DNA of 64,000 nucleotides from Pseudomonas putida (GCF_028682635.1 NZ_JANHLK010000008.1:1-64000), one strand, 5' to 3'; positions 9,641 through 18,535 are shown, counted from the stretch's first letter. Made by a program: numbers and translations. The notes: generated from the sequence alone by a model not told the origin.

Positions 9641-9687
9641 ACACCGTTATCATGGTGGCGCCCTCTGCCTCAGGAGTTTCGCCGATC

Positions 9688-9975
9688 ATGACCGCCAGCA
9701 AACCGGAAATCGTCATCACCTATTGCACCCAATGCCAGTGGCTGCTGCGTGCGGCCTGGCTCGCCCAGGAGCTGCTCAGCACCTTTGGCGATGACCTGGG
9801 CAAGGTGTCCCTGGTGCCCGGCACGGGTGGGGTCTTTCACATTTTCTGTGACCAGGTGCAGCTCTGGGAGCGCAAGGCTGACGGCGGTTTCCCCGAGGCC
9901 AAGGTGCTCAAGCAGCGGGTCCGCGACCAGATCGATCCGGACCGCGACCTGGGGCACAACGATCGCACTCAGTGA
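9688..9975 (+). CDS. SelT/SelW/SelH (Rdx) family thioredoxin-fold protein
   Basis: The protein is 95 residues with the Rdx signature: a CxxC motif (C13-T-Q-C16) right after the first strand (EIVITYCTQCQW), then GTGGVFHIFCDQVQLWERKADGGFPEAKVLKQRVRDQI. Bacterial Rdx proteins are small selenoprotein homologues with Cys in place of Sec and a presumed redox role; their substrate is unknown. AGGAG lies 11 bp before the ATG. The 3' end overlaps the convergent EamA gene by 7 bp, so the two transcripts must run into each other. Confidence 0.85.
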   Translation: MTASKPEIVITYCTQCQWLLRAAWLAQELLSTFGDDLGKVSLVPGTGGVFHIFCDQVQLWERKADGGFPEAKVLKQRVRDQIDPDRDLGHNDRTQ

Positions 9976-10862
9976 GACACCGCCTCGGCGGCAACGGTTT
10001 TCTTGCTCGCACCACTCGATAGCCTGCTGGACACCACGATCGCGACGATGATCAATGCGCCACCCAGCAGCATGCGCAGGGTCGGGTTTTCATCGAACAG
10101 CAGCCAGGCGATGGTGATCCCGTAGACCGGCTCCAGGGCGAAGACCACGGCGGCGGTCCGTGCCTTGATCACCGCCAGGCTGGCGACAAACAGGCTGTGG
10201 GCGACGCCGGTGCAGAACACCCCGAGCAGGCCGATCCACAGCCAGTCGATGGCGCGCACTTCACTCAGGTGCGGGGCTGCGGCTGGCAGCAGGCACAATC
10301 CGACCACCACGTTCTGGCACAACGCCGCCTGCACCGGCGGGATGCGCGCGGAGCTGGCGCGGTTGGTCAGCGACAACAAGGAAAACAGCAAGCCCGAGGC
10401 GATCGACCAGAGCAGGCCGGTGGTGGCGCCACTGCCCAGATCGAACGCAGGCGTGACCAGCACCAGCCCGACACTCACCAGCGCCACCAGCAGAATTTCA
10501 TTGGCGCGGATGCGCTCACGGAAAATCAGCCCTTCAAGGATCACGGTAAAGGCCGGGAAACTGGCAAAACCCAGGGTCGCGATGGCAACGCCGGCGACCT
10601 TCACCGAGATGAAGAAACTCACCCAGTGCCCGGCCAGCAGCAAGCCGCTGAGCAGCAGTCGGCGCACATCCACCGCTTCGAGTCTTCGCCAACGGCTTTG
10701 GCTGGCAAAGCGCGCAAAGAACGCCAGCGCCAGCACCGCGAACGCCGCCCGGCCGAAGACGATGATCGCCGGCGAAGCGGCGGCGAGTTTGCCGAATACG
10801 CCGGTCAGGCCGAACATCAATGCGCCGATATGCAGGGCGCCCAGGGCGGTACGGGGAGTCAT
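9969..10862 (-). CDS. EamA/DMT-superfamily transporter
   Basis: The protein is 297 residues with about ten hydrophobic segments arranged as two EamA repeats of ~140 residues (the first begins ALHIGALMFGLTGVFGKLAA). It belongs to the drug/metabolite transporter superfamily, whose members export amino acids, metabolites or drugs across the inner membrane. An AraC-type regulator gene lies directly upstream on the same strand, separated by a REPIN, and may control it. The substrate cannot be read from the sequence. Confidence 0.85.
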   Translation of the reverse strand: MTPRTALGALHIGALMFGLTGVFGKLAAASPAIIVFGRAAFAVLALAFFARFASQSRWRRLEAVDVRRLLLSGLLLAGHWVSFFISVKVAGVAIATLGFASFPAFTVILEGLIFRERIRANEILLVALVSVGLVLVTPAFDLGSGATTGLLWSIASGLLFSLLSLTNRASSARIPPVQAALCQNVVVGLCLLPAAAPHLSEVRAIDWLWIGLLGVFCTGVAHSLFVASLAVIKARTAAVVFALEPVYGITIAWLLFDENPTLRMLLGGALIIVAIVVSSRLSSGASKKTVAAEAVSH

Positions 10863-10903
10863 GGCAATCCTTGATAAACGTGGCCGACAACACCGCCGAC
10901 CCT

Positions 10904-10987
10904 TGTAGGAGCTGCCGCAGGCTGCGATCTTTTGATCTTTATCCTGAAAGCAAGATCAAAAGATCGCAGCCTGCGGCAGCTCCTACA
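10904..10987. repeat. REPIN, GTAGGAGCTGCCGCAG family
   Basis: Two near-perfect inverted arms of about 35 bases (starting TGTAGGAGCTGCCGCAGGCT, and its complement ending at 10987) flank a short loop. It sits between the EamA gene and its upstream AraC gene. The same family recurs at 17096-17178 and as half-elements flanking the array at 60.2-61.9 kb. Confidence 0.9.
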
Positions 10988-11029
10988 TTGAACGTGTAAA
11001 CGAACCCTGTGTCTGTCGCCAGACTCGCG

Positions 11030-11788
11030 TCATTTGTCGCCAGCCTCGCGCCGCAATCTACCCGGCGATGCGCCGAACTCGCGCAGCACCGCTGCGGCAA
11101 AGGCACTCTGGGAGCTGTAGCCGACCCGACAGGCAATCTCGCCAATGGGCAGCGCCGAATTGCGCAGCAGTCCCACGGCCTTGTGCAGGCGTCGGCTGCG
11201 GATGTAGTCCATCGGCGTCTGCCCGCATTCGGCCACGAACCGGGCATGCAAACGGGCACTGGAAAGACCGGCCACGCGCGCCAGGTCGGCGACTTGCAGC
11301 GGGTAGGCGGCGTATTGGTCGATGTGTGCATTCAGGGCGGCGTAGGGCAGGCGCCGGCCGCCGACCGAGTCGGGCCTGGCGTTGTTGAGGCTCGCCAGCA
11401 ACAGCACCGCGCCCTGTTGCGCAATGACCGGATCATCGACCGGGCTGTTGGCCAGCCACTCGACCAACTGGCTCTGTCCCGCATCCAGCGACAAGCGGCC
11501 GGCGTTGTCGAGCAGGCGTCGACTGGCATCGGCATGATCGCCCAGGGACTGGCCAAGCCATTGATCGCCGGGCACGTCGAGGACCAGGCAGCGGCTGCCG
11601 TTGGGGCTGCCGCAGGCATGATGAAAGCCGCCCGGAATCACCACGAAGCTTTGCTGGACCACCTGGCTGCCATGCCCGTCGACTTCGAAATCCAGCGCAC
11701 CCGACAGCCCGAACACCAGTTGCGCATGCTCATGGCTGTGGACGATCAGGTCGTGGGTGTACTGGCGCAGGGTGAGGATCGGTCTCAT
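11030..11788 (-). CDS. AraC-family transcriptional regulator with cupin sensor domain
   Basis: The protein is 252 residues. The N-terminal half is a cupin-type ligand domain (HSHEHAQLVFGLSGALDFEVDG, with a His-rich metal or ligand patch). The C-terminal half is the AraC/XylS double helix-turn-helix (PLQVADLARVAGLSSARLHARFVAECGQTPMDYIRSRRL, then IGEIACRVGYSSQSAFAAAV). It lies upstream of, and on the same strand as, an EamA transporter gene, an arrangement common for regulators of exporters. The inducer is unknown. Confidence 0.85.
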   Translation of the reverse strand: MRPILTLRQYTHDLIVHSHEHAQLVFGLSGALDFEVDGHGSQVVQQSFVVIPGGFHHACGSPNGSRCLVLDVPGDQWLGQSLGDHADASRRLLDNAGRLSLDAGQSQLVEWLANSPVDDPVIAQQGAVLLLASLNNARPDSVGGRRLPYAALNAHIDQYAAYPLQVADLARVAGLSSARLHARFVAECGQTPMDYIRSRRLHKAVGLLRNSALPIGEIACRVGYSSQSAFAAAVLREFGASPGRLRREAGDK

Positions 11789-11934
11789 CTCGGCTCTCGT
11801 TGCAGGGTTGATGCGTCAGGTCGCAGTCTACACCGACACCACCTGCGCGCGCTGTCACAGGACTGACTCGGCGCTGTCATGGGCCATTAACCCGGACGCG
11901 GCAAGCTTGCCAAAACTTGTCCTGAGGGTTGCCC

Positions 11935-12744
11935 ATGACCAGCGCCGAGCTCGCCAAACCCAGTCGTAAGCAACGTGTGCGGACCCTGTGGATTTCCGAT
12001 GTGCACCTGGGCACCCGCGATTGCCAGGCCGAGCATCTGTCGCAGTTCCTCAAGGGTTATCACGCGGACAAGGTCTACCTGGTCGGCGACATCATCGACG
12101 GCTGGAAACTGCGCGGCGGCATGTATTGGCCCCAGGCGCACACCAATGTGATCCGCCGGCTGTTGACCATGAGCAAGCGCGGCACCGAGGTGATCTACGT
12201 CACCGGCAACCACGACGAATTCCTGCGCCGCTATTCGAAGCTGATCCTGGGCAACATCCAGCTGGTGGACGAAGCGGTGCACGTGACCGCCGATGGCCGG
12301 CACTTGCTGGTGATCCACGGCGATCAGTTCGATGTGATTACCCGCTACCACCGCTGGCTGGCGTTTCTCGGCGACTCGGCCTACGAATTCACCCTGACCC
12401 TCAACCGCTGGCTCAACCACTGGCGCGCCCGATACGGCTACGGCTACTGGTCGCTGTCGGCGTACCTCAAGCACAAGGTGAAAACCGCGGTGAGCTTCAT
12501 CAGCGATTTTGAAGAAGCCATCGCCCACGAGTGCGTCAAGCGCGAACTCCACGGCGTGGTGTGCGGCCATATTCACCATGCCGAGATTCGCAAGGTGGGC
12601 GGGGTCGACTACCTCAATTGCGGCGACTGGGTGGAGTCGTGCACGGCGCTGATCGAGCATTGGGATGGCACGATCGAGTTGTATCGGCTGGCCGATGCGC
12701 AGGAGGCCCAATTGAAGGCAGTTAAAATGGCAGAGCCTGCGTAG
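11935..12744 (+). CDS. LpxH-like calcineurin-family metallophosphatase
   Basis: The protein is 269 residues with all the metal-binding blocks of calcineurin-like phosphoesterases: DVHLG, GDIIDGW, GNHDE, HGDQFD and GHIHHA. It resembles the UDP-2,3-diacylglucosamine diphosphatase (LpxH-like) family but is longer than LpxH (~240 residues), with an insert of aromatic residues (NRWLNHWRARYGYGYW). The genome may encode a separate true LpxH, so lipid A synthesis is only one possible role. The ATG at 11935 is preceded by TGAGGG at a good distance. Confidence 0.8.
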   Translation: MTSAELAKPSRKQRVRTLWISDVHLGTRDCQAEHLSQFLKGYHADKVYLVGDIIDGWKLRGGMYWPQAHTNVIRRLLTMSKRGTEVIYVTGNHDEFLRRYSKLILGNIQLVDEAVHVTADGRHLLVIHGDQFDVITRYHRWLAFLGDSAYEFTLTLNRWLNHWRARYGYGYWSLSAYLKHKVKTAVSFISDFEEAIAHECVKRELHGVVCGHIHHAEIRKVGGVDYLNCGDWVESCTALIEHWDGTIELYRLADAQEAQLKAVKMAEPA

Positions 12745-12763
12745 ACAGGTCCGGCGCCTTCGC

Positions 12764-12877
12764 TGTAGGAGCAAGCTTGCTCGCGATGGAATTCAACGAT
12801 GACGCGGGAAACCAGACACCCCGCGGCGACCTCAGGTTTTTCGTCGGAACGCCGCCCGGAGCAAGCTCGCTCCTACA
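12764..12877. repeat. REPIN, GTAGGAGCAAGCTTGCTCGC family
   Basis: Left arm TGTAGGAGCAAGCTTGCTCG begins at 12764 and the right arm ends in TCCTACA at 12877, with about 75 bases of weakly paired sequence between. It fills the gap between two convergent genes, and its right arm supplies the stop codon of the HD-domain gene (see findings). Relatives lie at 18536-18635 and 54245-54361. Confidence 0.85.
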
Positions 12878-13445
12878 TCGCCGCCTTGTAGATCGAGTTC
12901 TTCGGCTGCGCAAACAACCGTTCCATCATCGGTTCGAAGAAACTCAACGGCAGCGTGTCATACGCCGGGTCAAACGCCGCCGCATCGTATTTGGCGCAGA
13001 ATTCGATGGTGGCCTGATACTGCGGGTGATCGCAGAATTGCTCGCGCAGATGCCGGTCCATGCCCAGGTGATGGAAGAAGTAGTAGCCCTGGAAAATCCC
13101 GTGTTTTTCCACCATCCACAGATTCTCGGCGCTGACAAACGGCTTGAGGATGGCCGCGGCGATGTCCGGGTGGTTGTAGGAACCCAGGGTGTCGCCGATG
13201 TCGTGGAGCAGGGCGCAGACCACGTACTCTTCATCGCGGCCATCGCGCCAGGCGCGGGTGGCGGTTTGCAGCGAGTGAGTCAGGCGGTCCACGGGGAACC
13301 CGCCGAAATCACCTTCGAGCAGCTTCAGGTGCGCCGCGATCCGAATCGGCAATTGGCGAGCGTAGGCGCTGAAGTCCGCGGCGATGATCGCCCAGTCTTC
13401 CTGCGTACCATCCTTCATGTGGGTAAAACGGGCATTGGCATTCAT
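12873..13445 (-). CDS. HD-domain protein, possible oxygenase or phosphohydrolase
   Basis: The protein is 190 residues. Potential metal ligands are in HD order: H57 (THSLQTATRA), H81-D82 (LLHDIGD), H92 in NHPD, and H115 (EKHGIFQGYYF). This spacing is that of HD phosphohydrolases and of the related diiron oxygenases (PhnZ/MIOX type), so hydrolase and oxygenase activity are both possible. It is followed by KKNSIYKAAM-like basic residues at the C-terminus. The start at 13445 follows AGAGGA. The gene lies 18 bp downstream of the Mpo1-like gene on the same strand, so the two form an operon. The final TAG lies inside a REPIN. Confidence 0.75.
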   Translation of the reverse strand: MNANARFTHMKDGTQEDWAIIAADFSAYARQLPIRIAAHLKLLEGDFGGFPVDRLTHSLQTATRAWRDGRDEEYVVCALLHDIGDTLGSYNHPDIAAAILKPFVSAENLWMVEKHGIFQGYYFFHHLGMDRHLREQFCDHPQYQATIEFCAKYDAAAFDPAYDTLPLSFFEPMMERLFAQPKNSIYKAAM

Positions 13446-13463
13446 CGGCAATCCTCTGCTGAT

Positions 13464-13775
13464 CTAGAACGGCACGCGTCCCAGGATCATGTCGCGATAC
13501 ATGACGAAATCGCCGAGAAGGCTGTAGAAAGGGTGCTGAAAGGTTGCAGGACGATTCTTCTCGAAGAAGAAATGGCCAACCCAGGCGAAGCTGTAACCCG
13601 CCAGCGGCAATACCCACAACAAGGTCCAGGCGCCACGACCGACGGTCAGCGCCAGAATGAAAATAACCAGCGTGGTGCCGATGAAGTGCAATCGTCGGCA
13701 GGTACTGTTGCTGTGTTCGCTGAGGTAATACGGATAAAACTCAGCGAAGCTATTGAAACGCTTGATGTTTTCCAC
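13464..13775 (-). CDS. Mpo1-like (DUF962) membrane protein
   Basis: The protein is about 103 residues starting (GTG) MENIKRFNSFAEFYPYYLSE. The conserved family blocks are EFYPYYLSEH, RRLHFIGTT and GYSFAWVGHFFFEKNRPATF, with two or more hydrophobic segments and conserved His residues. Yeast Mpo1 is an Fe(II)-dependent dioxygenase that removes one carbon from 2-hydroxy fatty acids; bacterial members are presumed to act on similar lipids. An in-frame ATG at 13850 would add 25 residues, but it has no ribosome site and the extension is not family-like. The gene leads the HD-domain gene. Confidence 0.75.
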   Translation of the reverse strand: MENIKRFNSFAEFYPYYLSEHSNSTCRRLHFIGTTLVIFILALTVGRGAWTLLWVLPLAGYSFAWVGHFFFEKNRPATFQHPFYSLLGDFVMYRDMILGRVPF

Positions 13776-13936
13776 GACCGCGATCTCTGTGGTTATTGTT
13801 CTGGCTGCAACTTGTTCTGCGGGTAGCTTATTTGAGTCTAGAGTGATCATTGGCGCGAGCCAGTGACAATAGGCGCCACTTTAGTATCCTTCGGAAAATT
13901 TGCCGCGACAGACGGCTCACCAAGACAGTAGACGCC

Positions 13937-14998
13937 ATGAGCGAACGAACGACTTCTGCAAGCTGGGCGATGGGGATTGTCAAAGCACTGGAAATGGACG
14001 GCCTGGATTGCCGGGTTCTGTTCAATCAACTGGGGCTCGACTACGCGGCACTGGATGATCCGGATGCGCGCTTCCCGCAAGATTCCATGACACGACTGTG
14101 GCAACGGGCGGTTGAACTGTCCGGCAACCCGGCGATTGGCCTGAACATGGGCAAGGTGGTGCGACCGGCACAGTTCCATGTGACCGGATACGCCCTGATG
14201 TCCAGCCAGACCCTGGCCGAAGGCTTCAGGCGACTGGTGCGTTACCAGCGGATCATCGCCGAAAGCGCCGACCTGAGTTTTCGCCTGCTGGATGAGGGCT
14301 ATGCGCTGATCCTGACGGTGCACGGCGACCATTTGCCGCCGACCCGGCAAAGCGCCGAAGCCTCGTTGGCCTGCGCCCTGGCACTGTGCGGCTGGTTGAC
14401 CGGACGCACGCTGCACCCGCGCAAGGTGCTGGTGCAGGGTGATCAACCGGCCGATCTCGAACCCTATAAACAAGCCTTCCATGCGCCGCTGGTGTTCAAC
14501 GCGCCCTACGATGCGTTGATATTTGAACGCGCGGACATGGAAGCACCGCTGCCGACGGCCAACGAGGCCATGGCGCTGTTGCATGACCGGTTTGCCGGCG
14601 AATACCTGGCGCGGTTTTCCGAGAGTCGGGTCACGCACAAGGCGCGCCAGGTGCTGTGCCGTCTGCTGCCCCAGGGCGAACCCAAGCGCGATGCCGTGGC
14701 GCAGACGCTGCATTTGTCGCAACGCACCTTGCAACGGCGTCTACAGGAGGAGGGTACGAGTTTTCAGACGTTGCTCGACGACACCCGTCGTGAACTGGCC
14801 GAGCAGTACCTGGCGCAACCGAGCATGACCCTGCTGGAAATCGCCTACCTGCTGGGGTTCGCTGATCCGAGCAATTTCTTCCGCGCTTTCCGCCGCTGGT
14901 TCGACACCACGCCCGGCGAGTACCGGGCGCGGCTGATGGAAACGCCGGCGCCGGTCAGTGACGCCAGAACGCCGGTATACACAGCACAAACACGGTAA
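13937..14998 (+). CDS. AraC-family regulator with arabinose-binding-like N-terminal domain
   Basis: The protein is 353 residues. The long N-terminal domain (about 15-205) has the pattern of the OruR/ArgR-like AraC subgroup (ALMSSQTLAEGFRRLVRYQRIIAES). The C-terminal domain (about 235-335) carries two helix-turn-helix motifs, including VAQTLHLSQRTLQRRLQEEG and the closing FFRAFRRWFDTTPGEYR. It is divergent from the Mpo1-like/HD operon with a 161-bp gap, so it may regulate that operon. Its 3' end overlaps the convergent trkH-type gene by 44 bp. Confidence 0.8.
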   Translation: MSERTTSASWAMGIVKALEMDGLDCRVLFNQLGLDYAALDDPDARFPQDSMTRLWQRAVELSGNPAIGLNMGKVVRPAQFHVTGYALMSSQTLAEGFRRLVRYQRIIAESADLSFRLLDEGYALILTVHGDHLPPTRQSAEASLACALALCGWLTGRTLHPRKVLVQGDQPADLEPYKQAFHAPLVFNAPYDALIFERADMEAPLPTANEAMALLHDRFAGEYLARFSESRVTHKARQVLCRLLPQGEPKRDAVAQTLHLSQRTLQRRLQEEGTSFQTLLDDTRRELAEQYLAQPSMTLLEIAYLLGFADPSNFFRAFRRWFDTTPGEYRARLMETPAPVSDARTPVYTAQTR

Positions 14999-16409
14999 TG
15001 ATCTCCAGTCGGCCCAGCAGCATACCGAACGAGAGAATCCACTTGGCCGCGTCCGGCAAGGAAGCGAAGTTGCCTGCCGGGCCGATGGTCTCGCCCAGCC
15101 CCGGGCCGACGCCGGACACGGTGCTGGCGGCGCCGGTCAGGGCGGTCATCCAGTCCACCCCGAGCAGTGACAGCAACAACGCGATCACGCAGATGGTGAT
15201 GGCGAAGAAGAACGAAAAGGTCAGGATCGAACGCACGATCTCTTCATCGAGGCGGTGGCCGTTGTACTTCTGCTTGATCACCGCACGGGGGTGGATCAGC
15301 TGGTTAAGGTTGGCCTTGAGCAGGATGTAGGCGACCTGGAAGCGGAAAATCTTGATCCCGCCGGCAGTCGAACCAGAGCAACCGCCGACGAAACCCAGAT
15401 AGAAGAACAGCATCAGCGAGAAATTGCCCCACAGGCTGTAGTCCCCCAGCGCGAATCCGGTGGTGGTGACCACCGACGTCACGTTCAGCGCCACATGCCG
15501 CAGCGCCTCCAGCCAATGCAGCTGGGTGGTCCACCAGTACCAGGTGCCGAGTACCAGCCAGGTCACCAGCAGCATGCCGAGCAAGCCCTGGACCTGCTGG
15601 TCCTTGATCAGCGCCCGGCGGTTACCGCGCAGGGTCGCCACGTACAGGGTGAACGGCAGGCTGCCGAGAATCATGATGACGATGGCCACCCAATGCACCG
15701 CCGGTTGCGTCCACTTGGCCAGGGACTGGTCCGAGGTCGAGAACCCCCCGGTGGAAATCGCCGACATCGCATGGTTGATCGCATCGAACGGGCTCATCCC
15801 GGCCCACCAGAAGGCCAGGCTGCCGAAAATGGTGATGCCGACGTAGGCCGCCACGATCAGGCGCGCCACCATGTGCGAACGGGGCATGACTTTTTCAGAA
15901 CGGTCCGAAGACTCGGTCTGGAACAGCCGCATGCCACCGATGCGCAGCAGCGGCAGGATCGCCACCGCCATGCCGATAAACCCGATGCCGCCGATCCAGT
16001 GCAGCAGCGAGCGCCACATCAGGATGCCGGGGGACATGTCGTCCAGGTGGTTGAGCACCGTCGAACCGGTGGCGGTGATCCCGGACATGCTTTCAAAGAA
16101 CGAGTCGGTGTAGCTGATGTGCTGGGTCAGCAGGAACGGCAGCGCGGCGAAGATACACACCACCAGCCAGCTGCTGACGGTCAGCAGGTACATGTCCCGT
16201 GGTCGCAGATGGACATGCTCGGGGCGCCCGGGAATGACCAGGGCGAGGCCGGCGACAAAGGTGATCATGCTGGCCCAGAGGAACGACGGCAGGTCGCCGG
16301 TGCGATCGAAGATCACCAGCGTGGCCATGGGCACGACCATGGCGATGGCCAGGGTTATCAGGAAAATGCCGATGATGAAACCAATGAGACGTAAGGTCGG
16401 CAACGCCAT
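14955..16409 (-). CDS. TrkH/TrkI-family potassium transporter subunit
   Basis: The protein is 484 residues and strongly hydrophobic, with the four-fold pore-loop layout of the Trk/Ktr/HKT superfamily. Filter-like segments include GITATGSTVL, AISTGGFSTSD, SVVTTTGFALGD and STVSGVGPGLGE, each with the selectivity glycine. It imports K+ together with a TrkA-type NAD-binding regulator encoded elsewhere. The start at 16409 (MALPTLRLIGF) was preferred over a longer frame because the extra 22 residues are hydrophilic and not family-like. The C-terminus overlaps the AraC gene on the other strand. Confidence 0.88.
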   Translation of the reverse strand: MALPTLRLIGFIIGIFLITLAIAMVVPMATLVIFDRTGDLPSFLWASMITFVAGLALVIPGRPEHVHLRPRDMYLLTVSSWLVVCIFAALPFLLTQHISYTDSFFESMSGITATGSTVLNHLDDMSPGILMWRSLLHWIGGIGFIGMAVAILPLLRIGGMRLFQTESSDRSEKVMPRSHMVARLIVAAYVGITIFGSLAFWWAGMSPFDAINHAMSAISTGGFSTSDQSLAKWTQPAVHWVAIVIMILGSLPFTLYVATLRGNRRALIKDQQVQGLLGMLLVTWLVLGTWYWWTTQLHWLEALRHVALNVTSVVTTTGFALGDYSLWGNFSLMLFFYLGFVGGCSGSTAGGIKIFRFQVAYILLKANLNQLIHPRAVIKQKYNGHRLDEEIVRSILTFSFFFAITICVIALLLSLLGVDWMTALTGAASTVSGVGPGLGETIGPAGNFASLPDAAKWILSFGMLLGRLEIITVFVLCIPAFWRH

Positions 16410-16528
16410 GAAATCCGCTCGGCTGAAGTAAGGAGGGCGCCATTCTACCTGCGGGGCGGGGCATGTAAACCGCACTGCCTCAGTAGTTACAGCTAGAATA
16501 GCCGCACATTTTTTTCTGGAGGTGGCCG

Positions 16529-17095
16529 ATGCAGGCTCTCGACGTTTTGCTCAACCGTGTTTCCGTGCCGCGCCTGATCGAGCCGGCACCTACCCAGGCG
16601 CAACGCGAAGTGCTGTTTGCCGCAGCCATGCGCGCCCCGGATCACGGCCACTTGCAGCCTTGGCGCTTCCTGACGGTCGAAGGCGCGGCGCGTGAGCAAA
16701 TGGGCGAGTTGCTGGCCGAAGCGGCAAAGCTGCAGGACGCTGAAGTCGCTGAAGCGGCCATCGACAAGGCGCGTAATGGACCGCTGCGGGCACCGCTGGT
16801 GGTCGTGGTGATTGCGCGGGTGCAGGAGCACGTCAAATATCCGAAGTCCGAACAGTTGCTGGCCGCGGGTTGTGCGGCCCACGGGATTTTGCTCGCGGCC
16901 TATGCGCAGGGTATCGGCGCGGTATGGCGCACCGGTGACCTGGCCTATTCGTCCCATGTGGCCAAGGGGTTGGGACTGGCGGAAGGGGAGGAGGTGATTG
17001 CCTTCCTGTACCTCGGCACGCCGCAAAAAGAACCGCGGGTGGCGGAGAAGGTTGATCTGGCCGAATTTGTCAGTGCCTGGCCCGGTAAAGCCTGA
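16529..17095 (+). CDS. YdjA-type nitroreductase
   Basis: The protein is 188 residues of the small single-domain FMN nitroreductase subfamily (YdjA-like). Characteristic blocks are the FMN-contacting N-terminal segment AAMRAPDHGHLQPWRF, the central AAGCAAHGILLAAYAQGIGAVWRTG and the C-terminal FLYLGTPQ. Such proteins bind FMN as dimers and use NAD(P)H, but the physiological substrate is unknown. TGGAGGTGG precedes the ATG. The stop codon abuts a REPIN that separates it from the convergent sensor kinase gene. Confidence 0.87.
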   Translation: MQALDVLLNRVSVPRLIEPAPTQAQREVLFAAAMRAPDHGHLQPWRFLTVEGAAREQMGELLAEAAKLQDAEVAEAAIDKARNGPLRAPLVVVVIARVQEHVKYPKSEQLLAAGCAAHGILLAAYAQGIGAVWRTGDLAYSSHVAKGLGLAEGEEVIAFLYLGTPQKEPRVAEKVDLAEFVSAWPGKA

Positions 17096-17178
17096 AGATC
17101 AAAAGATCGCAGCCTGCGGCAGCTCCTACAGTGTTACATCCGTAGGAGCTGTCGAGTGAAACGAGGCTGCGATCTTTT
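17096..17178. repeat. REPIN, GTAGGAGCTGCCGCAG family, inverted arrangement
   Basis: An arm reading outward (AAGATCGCAGCCTGCGGCAG, ending CTCCTAC) is followed by a spacer and a partly degenerate arm (GTAGGAGCTGTCGAG, then GGCTGCGATCTTTT). It fills the whole gap between two convergent genes and touches both stop codons. Confidence 0.85.
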
Positions 17179-18515
17179 CAGGTCACCGCCCCCGGCACCA
17201 AAGGAAATTCCAGACTGGCAATAAATCCACCCTCAGGGTGATTGGCCAGCATCAGGCTTCCGCCATGGCGTTCCGCCGCACGGCGCGCAATCGCCAGTCC
17301 CAGGCCGTGCCCGGCTGCCGTCTGCCCGGGCGCGCGATAGAAGGGCTCGCCCAGCTGGCGCAAATGTTCAGCTTCCGCCCCCGGCCCATGGTCACGCACG
17401 GTCACCACGATCCGCTCCCCCTGGCGCAAGGCCTGCATTTCAATCGGCAGGCCGCCCGCCGGGTTGAAGCGCTGGGCGTTGCGCAGCAGGTTGTCCACGG
17501 CGCGCTCGATCATGGTCGGCCAACCCTTGAGGGTCAGCTGCGACTCGGCTTCCAGGTGCACGAGCTGATCGGGTGAACCCAGCTGTGCATCTTTTTGCAA
17601 GGTCGTGAGCAGGGCGTTGAGATCCACTTCTTCAGCACTGGCGTTATCGGCATCGACCCGCGCCAGCACGAGGATTTCGCTGATCAAGGCTTCGAGGCGG
17701 TCGCATTCGCGGGTGAGCCGCGGCCAGAGTTTTTCCCGCTCTTCAGGGCTGGCCCGTTCGGCCAATGCCAGGGCAATGCGCAGCCGGGCAAGCGGGGACC
17801 GCAGTTCGTGAGACACATCGCGCAGCAGTTGCCGTTGACTGCCGATCAGGCTTTGCAGGCGCGCGCCCATGCGGTTGAAGTCGTTGGCCAGCACGCCGAA
17901 TTCGTCGCGGCGGTTGGCCAGCTTGACCAGGCTGTTCTGTTGGTAGGTGGTTTGTCCCAGGTCATGCACCGCGCTGCGTAAACGGCTGAGCGGGCGGGTG
18001 ATGGAGAAGGTCACCAGCAGGCTGAACAGGGTCAGTACCACCAGGGCGATCCCCAGCGCACTCAACGGCCAGAGCAGGCTTTCGCGGTGCCAGGCGTCGA
18101 GTTCCGGGTGAGGGATGCGGTAGATGAACAGGTAGGTGTCACCACTTTTGTCGCTGGTGAACTCATCGGTCAGGCGCCGCCATGGCAGGCGGCGGTCGTC
18201 GTTGTTCTGCCGCGCCTCAAAGGCAGCCGCACGCCGTGGGAAGGTGCCGCGCACCACCGGGTCACCGCTCTCGTTGAGTACCTGGACGTCGATGTGATAT
18301 TGGCGCTTGCGCTGTTGCAGAATGTCCTGGGCTGCGTCTTCGCCCTGGGTTTCGTAGGTTTGCGTCCATTGTTCGGCCAGGGTATTGAGGCCCGGATGGC
18401 GACTGAGAATCCACGCGTCCTGATTGAGCATGTGCCCGAGCAGAATGGAGAGCCCTGCAACCAGGGCGATGGCCAGCCAGAAGCTGGCCAGGACCCGCCA
18501 GAACAATGAGCGCAC
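17178..18515 (-). CDS. CpxA-like sensor histidine kinase
   Basis: The protein is 445 residues. TM1 is near 7-27, a periplasmic domain spans about 30-148, TM2 about 149-171, followed by HAMP, a HisKA domain with phosphoacceptor H236 (LLRDVSHELRSPLARL), and a HATPase domain with N box (NLLRNAQRF), DHGPG and GHGLGLAIARR. The layout and size resemble CpxA, an envelope-stress sensor. The matching response regulator lies at 19373-20050, with a Spy-like protein gene between them, all on the same strand. That order suggests one regulatory unit for envelope stress. Confidence 0.88.
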   Translation of the reverse strand: MRSLFWRVLASFWLAIALVAGLSILLGHMLNQDAWILSRHPGLNTLAEQWTQTYETQGEDAAQDILQQRKRQYHIDVQVLNESGDPVVRGTFPRRAAAFEARQNNDDRRLPWRRLTDEFTSDKSGDTYLFIYRIPHPELDAWHRESLLWPLSALGIALVVLTLFSLLVTFSITRPLSRLRSAVHDLGQTTYQQNSLVKLANRRDEFGVLANDFNRMGARLQSLIGSQRQLLRDVSHELRSPLARLRIALALAERASPEEREKLWPRLTRECDRLEALISEILVLARVDADNASAEEVDLNALLTTLQKDAQLGSPDQLVHLEAESQLTLKGWPTMIERAVDNLLRNAQRFNPAGGLPIEMQALRQGERIVVTVRDHGPGAEAEHLRQLGEPFYRAPGQTAAGHGLGLAIARRAAERHGGSLMLANHPEGGFIASLEFPLVPGAVT

Positions 18516-18535
18516 AGAAAATCCTCGAACAGACC

